Below, piece by piece: positions 17,896 through 27,596 of a stretch of DNA of 64,000 bases (the stretch's first letter is position 1; the number at the start of each line of letters is the position of its first letter). Origin of the DNA: Bacteroidota bacterium (GTDB lineage: Bacteria; Bacteroidota; Bacteroidia; Chitinophagales; JADIYW01). The translations under genes and the position numbers were made by a program. The notes beneath the pieces were generated by a model. It was not told where the DNA came from. It ran no database searches and saw nothing but the letters and a program-made list of their open reading frames with translations. The stretch spans positions 124,001 to 188,000 of the forward strand of contig JADIYW010000003.1 of assembly GCA_016705125.1 (NCBI GenBank), read 5' to 3'.

Positions 17896-18810
17896 ATGGA
17901 TTGGTTAAAAAACATAAAGGAGACACTTAATTTGGATAAAATCGTTGCACCAGTAAATAATGCAAGAAGATATTACCAAATGCTTGAAAATTTGATGGAT
18001 TTAGTCAACGATAGTAAAGTTTCAAATTCAGTTAAAGACATGGTTTCAGGTTTGGGTACTATTTTAAAAAGCCAGCCTAATATTATGTCCATCAATCATT
18101 TCCTAAATCATTGGTTGCTCCGAATTGACCCTGAAAATCAGCCAATTGTAATAAAAGAATTATTAGAAGTTTTTCATGAAAGGTGGAAAAACGTAGATAG
18201 AAAAACAGCACACACGGCATATACTAATTTCGATTTCCACGAAAAAACGATTATTTTCCATGGTGCTGACAAATCTATTGAATCATTTGTGGAATTGATG
18301 GCTGTAAACCAGAAAAAGATTGATATCATACAAACCATGGCAAAACCAGCCATTAATAGCAGACACCAAGCCACCGAATTTGCAACACATACTTTTGGAT
18401 TACAAATTATAAATGCCGAAGCTGCAGGTAATTTTTTAGCAAAAGCTGATGCCTTAGTGATTCCAGCAAGCATTATTATGCGAGATGAGTTTGTAGCACC
18501 CATTGGCACTTATTTGCTTGCAGCGGCTTGTAAAGGACTGAATAAACCTCTTTTTATTTTTGGAGATACGAGAAAAATTTTAAGTAAAAAATATTTCCCT
18601 GAATCTGTTTTTGATTCCTTAATTGGTGAAAGCGCAAAACCGCCTGGTGAAGTTTGGAAAGGCGCTCCAAAAAATGCAGTTGTCTTTAATCAATATATTG
18701 AAATAGTACCTAATGAATTCGTAACCCATTTTATGCTCGAAAATAATGCATTTACGCCAGAGCAAATTACAGAACAAGTAGATAAAGTATTAATTACTAA
18801 ATTATTTTAA
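17896..18810 (+). CDS. eIF2B-like (ISOCOT-fold) protein
   Basis: A 304-residue protein. The C-terminal half resembles eIF2B-alpha, MtnA and ribose-1,5-bisphosphate isomerase: a segment KADALVIPASIIMRDE, then APIGTYLLAAACKGLNKPLFIFGD, which matches the conserved substrate-loop pattern of that fold. The N-terminal half is helical, with no motif seen. Bacterial members of this superfamily act on phosphorylated sugars or thio-sugars, but the reaction here is not known. It directly follows the redoxin gene. Confidence 0.6.
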   Translation: MDWLKNIKETLNLDKIVAPVNNARRYYQMLENLMDLVNDSKVSNSVKDMVSGLGTILKSQPNIMSINHFLNHWLLRIDPENQPIVIKELLEVFHERWKNVDRKTAHTAYTNFDFHEKTIIFHGADKSIESFVELMAVNQKKIDIIQTMAKPAINSRHQATEFATHTFGLQIINAEAAGNFLAKADALVIPASIIMRDEFVAPIGTYLLAAACKGLNKPLFIFGDTRKILSKKYFPESVFDSLIGESAKPPGEVWKGAPKNAVVFNQYIEIVPNEFVTHFMLENNAFTPEQITEQVDKVLITKLF

Positions 18811-18954
18811 ATATTGTTCTTTCATTAAAATCCATACTTTAAACCAAATAAGGGTTTATCCACAGTATGTTAGCGTTAAGATTAGTTAAGTTAAATAGCA
18901 TTGGCATATATTTAGCTTGTTTATTTCGTTAAATATTAAAATATTTGTCGCACT

Positions 18955-19638
18955 ATGAATTTATTGTTTCTACAAGACACGGCAACAATTGCCATTGATG
19001 CAGCTGGGAAAGCTGAAAAAGAATTATCTTATATAGGCCTTTTAATTTCTGGAGGCGGATTTATGATTCCAATTGGTATTTTATCTCTACTTGCTTTTTA
19101 TATAACAATTGAAAGGTATTTAGCCATCAAAAAAGCTGGAGAAATTGATCCTAAATTTATGTTGAATATAAAGGATTTTGTAACTCATGGTAATATTGAT
19201 GCAGCACTTGCCTTGGCAAAACAAACCAATACGCCTATTGCTCGACTAATTGAAAAGGGAATAAAAAGGATAGGCCGACCGCTGAATGATATTAGTACTG
19301 CTATAGAAAATGAAGGCAAATTGGAAGTTTATAAACTCGAAAGAAGTCTTCCATTACTTGCAACCGTTGCTGGAGCTGCACCAATGATTGGTTTTTTGGG
19401 AACAGTTTGGGGAATGATTTTAGCTTTTAAATCTATTGCAGACGCAGGTTCTAGTTTGAAGCCGGGCGATTTGGCAAGTGGTATTTATGTGGCGATGGTA
19501 ACTACACTTGGAGGACTGATTGTAGGTATAATTGCATTGATTGCCTACAATTTATTGGTAGCGATGGTAGAAAATGTGATTTACAAAATGGAAAACACCA
19601 GCGTTGATTTTATTGATCTTTTACAAGAACCAGCATAA
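18955..19638 (+). CDS. exbB: ExbB/TolQ/MotA-family proton channel subunit
   Basis: Inner-membrane proton channel subunit of 227 residues that powers TonB or Tol. Three membrane segments are seen at about 30-50, 125-145 and 170-195. The signature sequence is LPLLATVAGAAPMIGFLGTVWGMI and, after it, GIYVAMVTTLGGLIVGIIALIAYN. It begins a tight run with exbD (2 bp gap), tonB (2 bp gap) and folC. Confidence 0.93.
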   Translation: MNLLFLQDTATIAIDAAGKAEKELSYIGLLISGGGFMIPIGILSLLAFYITIERYLAIKKAGEIDPKFMLNIKDFVTHGNIDAALALAKQTNTPIARLIEKGIKRIGRPLNDISTAIENEGKLEVYKLERSLPLLATVAGAAPMIGFLGTVWGMILAFKSIADAGSSLKPGDLASGIYVAMVTTLGGLIVGIIALIAYNLLVAMVENVIYKMENTSVDFIDLLQEPA

Positions 19639-19640
19639 TC

Positions 19641-20033
19641 ATGGGCATTCAAAAAAGAAGTAAGATAACACCAGATTTTAATATGTCGTCGATGACAGAC
19701 TTGGTGTTTTTATTGTTAATATTTTTTATGTTAACTTCTTCTGCTGTTAATCCAAATGCACTTAATCTAGTTTTGCCATCCTCTGACAGTCAGGTGCAGG
19801 CAACCGAAACACTTTCATTAAGTATTGACGCAGATTTAAATTATTATTTAGAAACTCAAAAAATGCCTTTTGAAAATCTTCAGTCTGCCCTTGCTGCTAG
19901 GATTCAAAATAAAGAAAACCAAACGGTGATATTAAATGCAGAAAAATCAGTGCCAATTGAAAATGTGGTAAAAGTTATGTCTATTGCAAGCGAATTAAAA
20001 ATAAAAATGATTTTAGCTACTCAATCAGAATAA
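19641..20033 (+). CDS. exbD: ExbD/TolR-family biopolymer transport protein
   Basis: A 130-residue partner of ExbB. A short cytoplasmic start is followed by one membrane segment with the key aspartate (MSSMTDLVFLLLIFFMLTSSAV) and a periplasmic domain ending in KMILATQSE. It helps convert proton flow into movement of the TonB-like protein encoded next. Confidence 0.92.
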   Translation: MGIQKRSKITPDFNMSSMTDLVFLLLIFFMLTSSAVNPNALNLVLPSSDSQVQATETLSLSIDADLNYYLETQKMPFENLQSALAARIQNKENQTVILNAEKSVPIENVVKVMSIASELKIKMILATQSE

Positions 20034-20035
20034 TT

Positions 20036-20971
20036 ATGAAATACGCAGATATTGATCGATTAGAGGTAATTCAGGAAAAAGAGAATAGAAGAAAAGGAAT
20101 TATTATTTCCATTGGAATTCATGCCTTAATTTTAATTCTATTTTTTTTTATTAAACTACATTCCAATATCACTCCTCCATTTAAATCAAATGAAATAATA
20201 GTAATGGATTTTAGGGAGCGAGGTTCAACACCCGACTTAGGTAATACAACCAAAGGCCAAGGTGATGGTAATAATGGCGATCCACTAGCCTCAGAAAATC
20301 CAAATAACACACCACCAAAACCAGTTGAAGCCACAAAGCCAATAATTACAAAAAGTAAACCTGTAGCTGCAACAAAACCAATTGTAACGACTAACGATGT
20401 TACCGCTCCAAAAATAACAAAGGCAGAACTTGATGCGATAAAGAAAAAAGAAGCAGACGCAAAAGCAAAAGCCATTGCTGATGCAAAGGCAAAAGCGGAA
20501 GCTGATAAGAAAAAAGCTGAGCAAAAAGCATTTCAAGACAAAATGAATGCTGGATTGACAAAAGGCAAACAAGGCTCTGAAGGTCAGGGAAACAATAATA
20601 GCCAAGGGCAAACAGGACAAACAGGTGGTGACAATGGAGTTCCAAATGGCAATCCAGATGGAAGTGGTATTGACCCAGGGAAAGGCAACGCCAGCGATGG
20701 TCTTGGCTCTTTTGATTTGGGTGGTAGAAAATTGGTGAAGCAACCTTCATTAAATGATGCTTCGCAGAAAACAGGTAGAGTTGTAGTCCGTATTAAAGTA
20801 GATCAAAATGGAAATGTATTATATGCTGAATATACTTCCAAAAATTCTAATACTACAGATTCTTACCTTATAAATTTAGCTATAAAAGCAGCAAAAACGG
20901 CAAAATTTAATACATCACCACAATCCATGGAAGAACAATGGGGAACGATGACATTTAATTTCAAATTTTAG
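20036..20971 (+). CDS. tonB: TonB-family energy transducer
   Basis: A 311-residue periplasm-spanning protein. One membrane anchor (IIISIGIHALILILFFFIKLH) is followed by a Pro/Lys-rich spacer, an Ala/Lys helix (KADAKAKAIADAKAKAEADKK-like, about 130-175), a Gly/Asn/Gln-rich linker and a C-terminal TonB domain (GRVVVRIKVDQNGNVLYAEY). The Ala/Lys helix recalls TolA. It transfers energy from ExbB-ExbD to outer-membrane receptors. TonB versus TolA role is not settled. Confidence 0.88.
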   Translation: MKYADIDRLEVIQEKENRRKGIIISIGIHALILILFFFIKLHSNITPPFKSNEIIVMDFRERGSTPDLGNTTKGQGDGNNGDPLASENPNNTPPKPVEATKPIITKSKPVAATKPIVTTNDVTAPKITKAELDAIKKKEADAKAKAIADAKAKAEADKKKAEQKAFQDKMNAGLTKGKQGSEGQGNNNSQGQTGQTGGDNGVPNGNPDGSGIDPGKGNASDGLGSFDLGGRKLVKQPSLNDASQKTGRVVVRIKVDQNGNVLYAEYTSKNSNTTDSYLINLAIKAAKTAKFNTSPQSMEEQWGTMTFNFKF

Positions 20972-20997
20972 TGAAGTTGAAAACATAGCATTTTTCC

Positions 20998-22278
20998 ATG
21001 AATACCAAAGAATTATACCAAGAAAACTTAAACTACTTATATACCCAATTGCCGATTTTTTCAAGAATTGGAGCAAAAGCCATAAAAACCGGTTTGGGTA
21101 ATATAGAAAAAATTTGTTCCTTTTTAGATGATCCGCAGAAAAAGATTAAAGTCATACACGTTGCAGGCACCAATGGAAAAGGTTCTGTTTCGCATCTTTT
21201 AGCTTCTATATTGGCTGAAAGTGGATTTAAAACCGGCTTATACACTTCGCCTCATTTAAACGATTTCAGAGAAAGAATTAAGATAAATGGGAAAATGATT
21301 CCTCGTAAATCAGTAAATTCGTTTGTAGATAAAATAAAACCAATCATCGAGGCAGAAAAACCTTCCTTTTTTGAAATTACGGTGGCTATGGCATTCGATT
21401 ATTTTGCCAATGAAGGTGTAGATATTGCGGTAATTGAAACAGGTTTGGGTGGAAGATTAGATTCTACTAATATTGTATCACCAATTTTGTCGGTTATTAC
21501 AAATATCTCGTACGACCATAAAGATGTTTTAGGAGATACTTTAGCAGCCATTGCTGGCGAAAAAGCTGGAATCATTAAACAAAATACTCCTGTTATTATT
21601 GGCAGAAGAAACGAAGAAACGGATCCAGTTTTTATTCAAAAAGCGCAAATAGAAAATGCACCATTGATATTTTCAAGCGATAATTTGGATAATATAAAAA
21701 CCTCAAAAACTTCAAATTTCTTGAAATTGAATTTTAAAAACTTTAACTTATCCATAAAATCGCCCCTTGTGGCTAGCTATCAAATTGAAAATATAAATAC
21801 AACTATTTTTGCCATCAAACAACTTGAAAGATTTAATATAAGCGACAAAAACATTCAAAAGGGAATAAAAAAGGTAATTAAAAATACTTGTTTTTTCGGC
21901 AGATGGCAAAAAATAAGGTCTAAACCACTTACCATAATTGATGTTGCACATAATGTGGATGGTATTAAAATGGCGCTTCAAAACTTACAAAATGAATCTT
22001 TTGAAAATTTGCACATTATTTTTGGGGCAGTAAAAGACAAAGATATTTTGTCCATTTTTGCCCTTTTACCAAAAGAAGCTCAATATTATTTTACACAAGC
22101 AAATATTGATAGAAAATTGGATATTAGCGAATTAGCAAAATTGGGTTTGCAATTTGATCTTAATTTTAACACCTACTCTACTCCAAAAATAGCTTTTGAG
22201 GCTGCCGAGAGCTTTTCCAATAAGGATGATTTAATTCTTATTATCGGAAGTTTTTTTATTGTTAATTCTTTTTTATAG
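20998..22278 (+). CDS. folC: Folylpolyglutamate/dihydrofolate synthase
   Basis: Mur-ligase-family enzyme of 426 residues that adds glutamate to folates (and may join dihydropteroate with glutamate). The ATP-binding HVAGTNGKGSVSH is at 54-66. The rest is typical: GLYTSPHLNDFRERI, IETGLGGRLDSTN, SYDHKDVLGDTLAAIAGEKAGI, and DVAHNVDG near 320. The start codon is 26 bp after tonB and the gene probably shares that transcript. Confidence 0.94.
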   Translation: MNTKELYQENLNYLYTQLPIFSRIGAKAIKTGLGNIEKICSFLDDPQKKIKVIHVAGTNGKGSVSHLLASILAESGFKTGLYTSPHLNDFRERIKINGKMIPRKSVNSFVDKIKPIIEAEKPSFFEITVAMAFDYFANEGVDIAVIETGLGGRLDSTNIVSPILSVITNISYDHKDVLGDTLAAIAGEKAGIIKQNTPVIIGRRNEETDPVFIQKAQIENAPLIFSSDNLDNIKTSKTSNFLKLNFKNFNLSIKSPLVASYQIENINTTIFAIKQLERFNISDKNIQKGIKKVIKNTCFFGRWQKIRSKPLTIIDVAHNVDGIKMALQNLQNESFENLHIIFGAVKDKDILSIFALLPKEAQYYFTQANIDRKLDISELAKLGLQFDLNFNTYSTPKIAFEAAESFSNKDDLILIIGSFFIVNSFL

Positions 22279-22343
22279 TTATAAGTATTATATTTATAAT
22301 TATATCTTTACAACTTTATTAACTCTATTAAATATATAGACTA

Positions 22344-24134
22344 ATGGGTATTTTTGAAATGAGTATGCAAATGCAAGAAATAATTGTTCTTCTTGTAACT
22401 GGTTTTATTATTTTTTCTTTATACAAAGAAAAATTTCCTCCAGCTCTTACCTTTTTTATTGGTGTAGGTTTTTTATTAGTTATAGGTATTTTAACACCCA
22501 AAGAAATGCTGGGAGGTTTTGCAAATGATTCCATAATTACAATAATGTTGCTTTTAGTCGTTTGTGGTGTTTTAAATAAAAGTGCCTTACCTGATCAATT
22601 TTTTCATAAAATATTTGGAAATGTAAATAAGATGTCGACGTTTTTATTGCGTATGATGTTTGGCGTTGCTATTTTATCTGCATTTTTAAACAATACACCT
22701 ATAGTAGCCTTTTTAATTCCTTTTGTATATACTTGGTCAAAAAGCAACAAAGTAGCCCCCTCAAAATTAATGATTCCATTATCCTTTGCAACCGTTCTGG
22801 GAGGTACAATAACACTTATTGGAACCTCAACTAACTTAGTCGTTAATGGACTAACCACTTCTGCAGGATTTGAGCCATTAAAAATGTTTGACTTTTCCAT
22901 TGTTGGAGGTATTCAAGCCTTTATTGGAGTTTTATATTTATATTTTTTCAGAAATACGGTATTACCAGATAGACCAGATCCATTAGAAACTTTTCAAAAA
23001 TCGCAACGTGATTTTTTGGTAGAGGGAAGAATTAAAATTAATTCGGGCTTAATAGGAAAAAGCGTAGAATCGGCGAATTTAAGGCAGTTGAAAAATTTTT
23101 TTCTTGTTGAAATCATCCGAAATGAAGAAACGATTAGTCCCGTATCGCCAAAAGATATATTGCGACTTGATGATATTTTAATTTTTGCTGGTGATATAAA
23201 AAATATTTCAGAGTTAGTAGATGACCAAAAAGAAATAAATTTTCCTAAAACACAATCCATAAAAAACAATAAATCACGGCATTTAATTGAAACGATACTC
23301 ATGCCAAATTCAGATTTAATTGGACAGAGTGTAAAGGAATGTGACCTCAGAGGAAGATTCGACGCTGCCGTAGTGGCAATTCATCGCAGAGGCGAGCAAA
23401 TAAATGGAAAATTGGGCAATGTTATCCTTAAACAAGGCGATGTATTGGTTTTATTTGTTGGAGATGATTTTGATACGAGAACAGATGGAAAGGAAGATTT
23501 CTTTATTATAAATGAAATAGAAAAAACTGAAAAAATAAATCCAATTAAATCATGGATGGTATTAATTGGATTTGGTGTTTGTATAATTGGTTCAGCTATT
23601 GGATTTATGAGTTTATTCCAAAGTCTTTTAGTGCTTTTGGCATTAATCATATTCACCAAAACTATTTCTTTTAAAGAAATGCACAATTTGGTAGATTATA
23701 ACCTATTGATTTTAGCAGCATTAGCACTTGCTTTAGGAGAAGCCCTCACCAAAACTGGAGCTGCAGCTGATATTGCAAATGGAATTTTATACTTAGTAAA
23801 AGGTGGTGGACCGATAGCTGGCTTAGCGGCCATCTATTTTATAACCATGATGGTAACAGAGATAATGACCAATGTAGCCGCAGCCACTCTAGCTTTTCCA
23901 TTGGCTATTTCACTCGCCAATTCCTTTGGAGTGGATCCTAAGCCATTTATTTTAGCTATTGCATTTGCAGCCTCTGCTAGTTTTCTAACACCTGTCGGTT
24001 ATCAAACCAATTTAATGGTGTACGGGCCTGGTGGTTATAAGTTTATAGATTATGTAAAAGTAGGATTACCACTTAGCGTTTTGTGTATGATTGTTTGTGT
24101 GGTTGGATTGGGGATAATTTATGGTCTTTTTTAA
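22344..24134 (+). CDS. SLC13-type permease with two TrkA-C domains
   Basis: Sodium-coupled anion transporter of 596 residues (sulphate or dicarboxylate class). The N-terminal membrane half has the GTSTNLVV motif. Two soluble RCK-C/TrkA-C domains lie at about 220-390 (EGRIKINSGLIGKSV and METILMPNSDLIGQSV-like repeats). The second membrane half has EIMTNVAAATLAFPLA and GYQTNLMVYGPGGYKF. This inserted double TrkA-C layout is the usual one for the family. The substrate is unknown; the sulfotransferase next door is suggestive but weak evidence for sulphate. Confidence 0.88.
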   Translation: MGIFEMSMQMQEIIVLLVTGFIIFSLYKEKFPPALTFFIGVGFLLVIGILTPKEMLGGFANDSIITIMLLLVVCGVLNKSALPDQFFHKIFGNVNKMSTFLLRMMFGVAILSAFLNNTPIVAFLIPFVYTWSKSNKVAPSKLMIPLSFATVLGGTITLIGTSTNLVVNGLTTSAGFEPLKMFDFSIVGGIQAFIGVLYLYFFRNTVLPDRPDPLETFQKSQRDFLVEGRIKINSGLIGKSVESANLRQLKNFFLVEIIRNEETISPVSPKDILRLDDILIFAGDIKNISELVDDQKEINFPKTQSIKNNKSRHLIETILMPNSDLIGQSVKECDLRGRFDAAVVAIHRRGEQINGKLGNVILKQGDVLVLFVGDDFDTRTDGKEDFFIINEIEKTEKINPIKSWMVLIGFGVCIIGSAIGFMSLFQSLLVLLALIIFTKTISFKEMHNLVDYNLLILAALALALGEALTKTGAAADIANGILYLVKGGGPIAGLAAIYFITMMVTEIMTNVAAATLAFPLAISLANSFGVDPKPFILAIAFAASASFLTPVGYQTNLMVYGPGGYKFIDYVKVGLPLSVLCMIVCVVGLGIIYGLF

Positions 24135-24146
24135 ATTTAAGTTTAT

Positions 24147-24154
24147 TAAATTTG
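24147..24154 (+). promoter_or_regulatory. TAnnTTTG promoter box for the sulfotransferase gene
   Basis: TAAATTTG ends 16 bp before the ATG in the 36-bp gap after the permease gene. Confidence 0.45.
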
Positions 24155-24170
24155 CCGTCCAAATTATTCT

Positions 24171-25322
24171 ATGTCTATAATACATCCAAGCATTTTTTAT
24201 GTCCATTTGAAGACATTTTTTATGATCATTTATCTAAATTGCATTAAGCATTTTAGCATAAAAAGGTTTTTAATCACTGTTTTATTTATATTTCTATTTT
24301 CATTCGTTTCTTTATTGGTACTGATTACTAGACTATTAGATGAAATACTTTTCCCGAACTATAGAAATGTAAAAATTGATAAGCCCATTTTTATAATTGC
24401 AAATCCAAGAAGTGGAACCACTTTTTCTCATCGATTAATGTGTTTGGATGAAGAAAGGTACAATTATACCAGATTATACCACACCATTTTTCCATCGATA
24501 CTCATTTTTAGAATTGTAGGTTTTTTTGCCAAAATAGATAAATATATTGGAGAGCCCTTTAAAAAATTCTTTACTTGGTGCGACGACAAATTGTTTAAAG
24601 GTTGGGAAAACATACATCCGATGGGGTTCAACAAATCTGAAGAGGACGAGGGTACTTATATTTTTACACTTATTACTGCGGGCATATTTTTGCTTTGCCC
24701 TTTTATGGATGAAATTCCATGGGTAAAATTTCCAGACAAAATGGGCAAACGGCAGCAAAGAGCTTTAATGGAATTTTATAAGTCAACCTTGCAAAGACTA
24801 GCTTATGCACAAGGAATTAAAAGAACTTTTCTATCAAAAAATGTAATGTCAACTGGCAGATTAGAATCGCTAATTGATTATTTTCCAGATGCTAAAATTA
24901 TTTATTTAGTTAGAAATCCTTATGAATCTGTTCCTTCATTTATTAGTATGTTTTCTTTAGCATGGAAACCTCATAGTGGTGAAATTCCTGAAACTTCAAA
25001 ACATCACCAAAGTTGGGGCATTTTAGGAATGGATTATTATAATTATTTTCATGAGAAGATAAAAACAGTACCCGAAAACCAACAAATTACGCTCAAATAT
25101 GACGACTTAGTAGAAAATCCAAAAGCGACCATTTTAAGTATTTATGATAAATTCAATTTGGAGAAAAATCCTACATTTTTAGAAAAGCTTGAAAAAGCTA
25201 CAAAAACCGCAAGAACTTACAAAAGTGAACATAGTTATTCGTTAGAACAATTTGGAATGACAAAAGCACAAGTGCAAGAAAAAGTGGGTTGGGTATTTGA
25301 CAAATATGGATTTGAAAAATGA
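24171..25322 (+). CDS. Membrane-anchored sulfotransferase-family protein
   Basis: PAPS-dependent sulfotransferase family protein of 383 residues. A hydrophobic N-terminal anchor (about 32-56) is followed by the 5'-phosphosulphate loop NPRSGTTFSHRL at 78-89 and the 3'-phosphate motif IIYLVRNPYESVPSFISMF. LKYDDLVENP near the C-terminus is also typical. The acceptor is unknown; sulpholipid or glycan are the usual candidates. It faces the lipoprotein gene with a 2-bp gap. Confidence 0.82.
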   Translation: MSIIHPSIFYVHLKTFFMIIYLNCIKHFSIKRFLITVLFIFLFSFVSLLVLITRLLDEILFPNYRNVKIDKPIFIIANPRSGTTFSHRLMCLDEERYNYTRLYHTIFPSILIFRIVGFFAKIDKYIGEPFKKFFTWCDDKLFKGWENIHPMGFNKSEEDEGTYIFTLITAGIFLLCPFMDEIPWVKFPDKMGKRQQRALMEFYKSTLQRLAYAQGIKRTFLSKNVMSTGRLESLIDYFPDAKIIYLVRNPYESVPSFISMFSLAWKPHSGEIPETSKHHQSWGILGMDYYNYFHEKIKTVPENQQITLKYDDLVENPKATILSIYDKFNLEKNPTFLEKLEKATKTARTYKSEHSYSLEQFGMTKAQVQEKVGWVFDKYGFEK

Positions 25323-25324
25323 TT

Positions 25325-26155
25325 TTATCTAACAATCATATTAGATAAAACAATTTTTCGCTCTACTGGATTATACATCGTTTTTACTAAATCCCCGTTT
25401 CTATCTACTAATGATAATTTAATGGTTGATTCACCAGCAGGCAAACCTTCAATTATAAAAGGCACCCAAGAGTCTATTATAAATTCAACACCATTTATTT
25501 CAGCAATTACTTTATTGCCTTTTTTGGATAATTCGGTATTTACCAAATAGAAATCTAACAAAACGTATTTGGTTTCATAGCCTTTGTACTCCCCTTTTGG
25601 CCGACTATAAAACATAAATGGCTGGTTTAAATTTACCGGAGTACCCTTTTGGGTTCCTATATTAAATTGGGTCAATGTAAATGCATTTTTATTCTTTATG
25701 CTTTCATGGTAACTTCTACTCAAAAAAGACAAATTTATATATTGACCATCTTTCAATGATTTCTCAAAATTTGGTGCATATAATGCAGTATATGGCTCAT
25801 TATTTAAAATATGGTGAATATGTTGTCCTTTTTCTGAGTTGCCACACAACTTAGAATCCCAATCAGAAGTTGGAACACCCAACTCATAATTTTTCATACT
25901 ATAATTAAAACGTACTACTCCAGTATCTGACCAAGAAAGGCTACTTGGAGAAATTTGAGCCAAACTACTTTCACTAAATGGCGGTGAAGCAACTTCCGTC
26001 AACTTTAAGCCAGACTTTTCCATTACAATCAATGAAGTAGTATTCTTTGTGCTTTCAGAAACTGATTTTGTTTGTTTGCAAGCTGGAAAAATGACAAATA
26101 AAAAGATAAGTTCTAGGGAAAATAGAATACCAATTGTTTTAATATTTTTTTTCAT
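25325..26155 (-). CDS. Putative lipoprotein of unknown function
   Basis: A 276-residue exported protein. The N-terminal hydrophobic stretch ends in FPACKQ, a likely lipobox with Cys at 26. The remainder is beta-rich and contains GQHIHHILNNEPYTALY, a pattern I associate with Bacteroidota proteins labelled phosphopeptide-binding, though this label is poorly supported. It lies 10 bp downstream of the flippase gene on the same strand. Confidence 0.6.
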   Translation of the reverse strand: MKKNIKTIGILFSLELIFLFVIFPACKQTKSVSESTKNTTSLIVMEKSGLKLTEVASPPFSESSLAQISPSSLSWSDTGVVRFNYSMKNYELGVPTSDWDSKLCGNSEKGQHIHHILNNEPYTALYAPNFEKSLKDGQYINLSFLSRSYHESIKNKNAFTLTQFNIGTQKGTPVNLNQPFMFYSRPKGEYKGYETKYVLLDFYLVNTELSKKGNKVIAEINGVEFIIDSWVPFIIEGLPAGESTIKLSLVDRNGDLVKTMYNPVERKIVLSNMIVR

Positions 26156-26165
26156 ATAAAAAGGA

Positions 26166-27404
26166 TTATGATTTAGAAATAGAATAAAGTTTTAAAAGTA
26201 AAATAAAATAGAATAAAATACCCACAACAACATAAGCATATAGTGAGAATTCAAAACTAAACCTTAAACCTACAAAATATAGCAATAAAAATCGTGCAAT
26301 TAAAAAAGACAAATTATAAAAAAACTCCCATTTCAATTCTTTTTTAACATCTAAATACATAGAAATAGGTTGAGAGATAAATGACATAAAAAACAAAGGT
26401 GCTAAAATCATGGTCATTTTTCCAGCTTCTTGCCATTTTTCACCAAAAAGAAAAACGAAAATCCATGTGCCAAATATGGACAAAAAAAGCATTGGAAAAA
26501 ACCCAGTAATGCAAGAAAAGAACAATGTATTTTTAATCAATAGGTAATTCAAAAGTGGTTCTTTATCATCGTTTTCTGCTGCCTTTTGAAAAAATACTTT
26601 CCCCAGAGATTGTGTGACAATTCCGAGTGGCGCTTGAATTATTCTATTTGAAAAAGAAAAACTTCCTAAAGTATCCAATCCATAAAATTTTTTAAAAAGA
26701 AAAAAAGGAAGATTTTTATTTAATACATTCAAAAGAGAAGAAAAAGTACCATAAGTTAGAAAATTACGAAAACTTCCTTTGGGATTAAAATTCAATGAAT
26801 CAGTTGAAATGGAAACATTATTTTTGTGAATATTAAAGTATAAAAACAAAAAAGCAAATAGATTTCCTAAGATAAATCCAATAATTAACGGATTTAAATT
26901 AGGGAAAAGTTTAAAAGAAATAAGTGTTATAAAACTTCCAAAAATAACTTGTAAAAACCTTGAAACACTGATTAGCTTAAAATTTTTGAGCCATAAGTGA
27001 TGGGTAAGCACCATTTGCAATCGTCCGAAAATAAAAAGTGCCAAAAACAATAATAGAGAAAGCAGTAAAGCACCTTCATTTTTCAATTGAAATACATAAA
27101 AAACAAAAGTCCCAAAAATAGAGATATAAAAACCGATTTTATTTGCAAATTTTATAGTTGAACTAACCTCACATTCATTTTTACATAATACAAGTGCCTG
27201 GTCCATTTTTAGATTCAATACCTCTCCTATTACAAAAATACAAGCCGTAAAAATACCAAATTCACCAAAATCATTTAAATTAAATAAACGGGCAAATAAA
27301 ATAGAAAATAAAAAATTGATGCCCTGAGCAATGGCATTACCTGACATCAAAATACCCAAGGAAGTATAAAACGAATTAAGTTTAAATAATTTTCTCCATT
27401 CCAT
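26166..27404 (-). CDS. Wzx-like polysaccharide flippase
   Basis: Integral membrane protein of 412 residues with about 12 hydrophobic segments, of the oligosaccharide flippase (Wzx/RfbX) type. The start GILMSGNAIAQGINFLFSILFARLFNLNDFGEFGIF is characteristic. It would flip lipid-linked glycans across the inner membrane. The frame stays open upstream to 27539, but that extension is an antisense reading of tRNA-Val, so the ATG at 27404 is the start. No glycosyltransferases are adjacent. Confidence 0.8.
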   Translation of the reverse strand: MEWRKLFKLNSFYTSLGILMSGNAIAQGINFLFSILFARLFNLNDFGEFGIFTACIFVIGEVLNLKMDQALVLCKNECEVSSTIKFANKIGFYISIFGTFVFYVFQLKNEGALLLSLLLFLALFIFGRLQMVLTHHLWLKNFKLISVSRFLQVIFGSFITLISFKLFPNLNPLIIGFILGNLFAFLFLYFNIHKNNVSISTDSLNFNPKGSFRNFLTYGTFSSLLNVLNKNLPFFLFKKFYGLDTLGSFSFSNRIIQAPLGIVTQSLGKVFFQKAAENDDKEPLLNYLLIKNTLFFSCITGFFPMLFLSIFGTWIFVFLFGEKWQEAGKMTMILAPLFFMSFISQPISMYLDVKKELKWEFFYNLSFLIARFLLLYFVGLRFSFEFSLYAYVVVGILFYFILLLKLYSISKS

Positions 27405-27463
27405 TGCAGTAAAAGTAATAGAATTTACTATTTTCGCAATGATTTTTGAGCATTCATTTTTTT

Positions 27464-27538
27464 GGGTTGTTAGCTCAGTTGGTTTAGAGCACCACGTCGA
27501 CAACGTGGGGGTCACTGGTTCGAGCCCAGTACAGCCCA
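27464..27538 (+). tRNA. tRNA-Val (anticodon GAC)
   Basis: A 75-nt cloverleaf. The acceptor stem GGGTTGT pairs with ACAGCCC, discriminator A. The D arm contains TAGCTCAGTTGG; the anticodon stem CCACG/CGTGG encloses the loop TCGACAA with anticodon GAC; the T arm has GGTTCGAGCC. CCA is not encoded. It stands alone, in the gap between the flippase and cytochrome genes. Confidence 0.95.
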
Positions 27539-27596
27539 CTTTTTTTTATATTACTTGTACAATTTTCCTATTAATTAATTATATTTACTAAAAAAA

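Noticed and set aside
18856..18864. Perfect DnaA box TTATCCACA in the gap before exbB
   Set aside because: Only a single box was noticed, with no AT-rich unwinding region or origin-linked genes; too little to call an origin.
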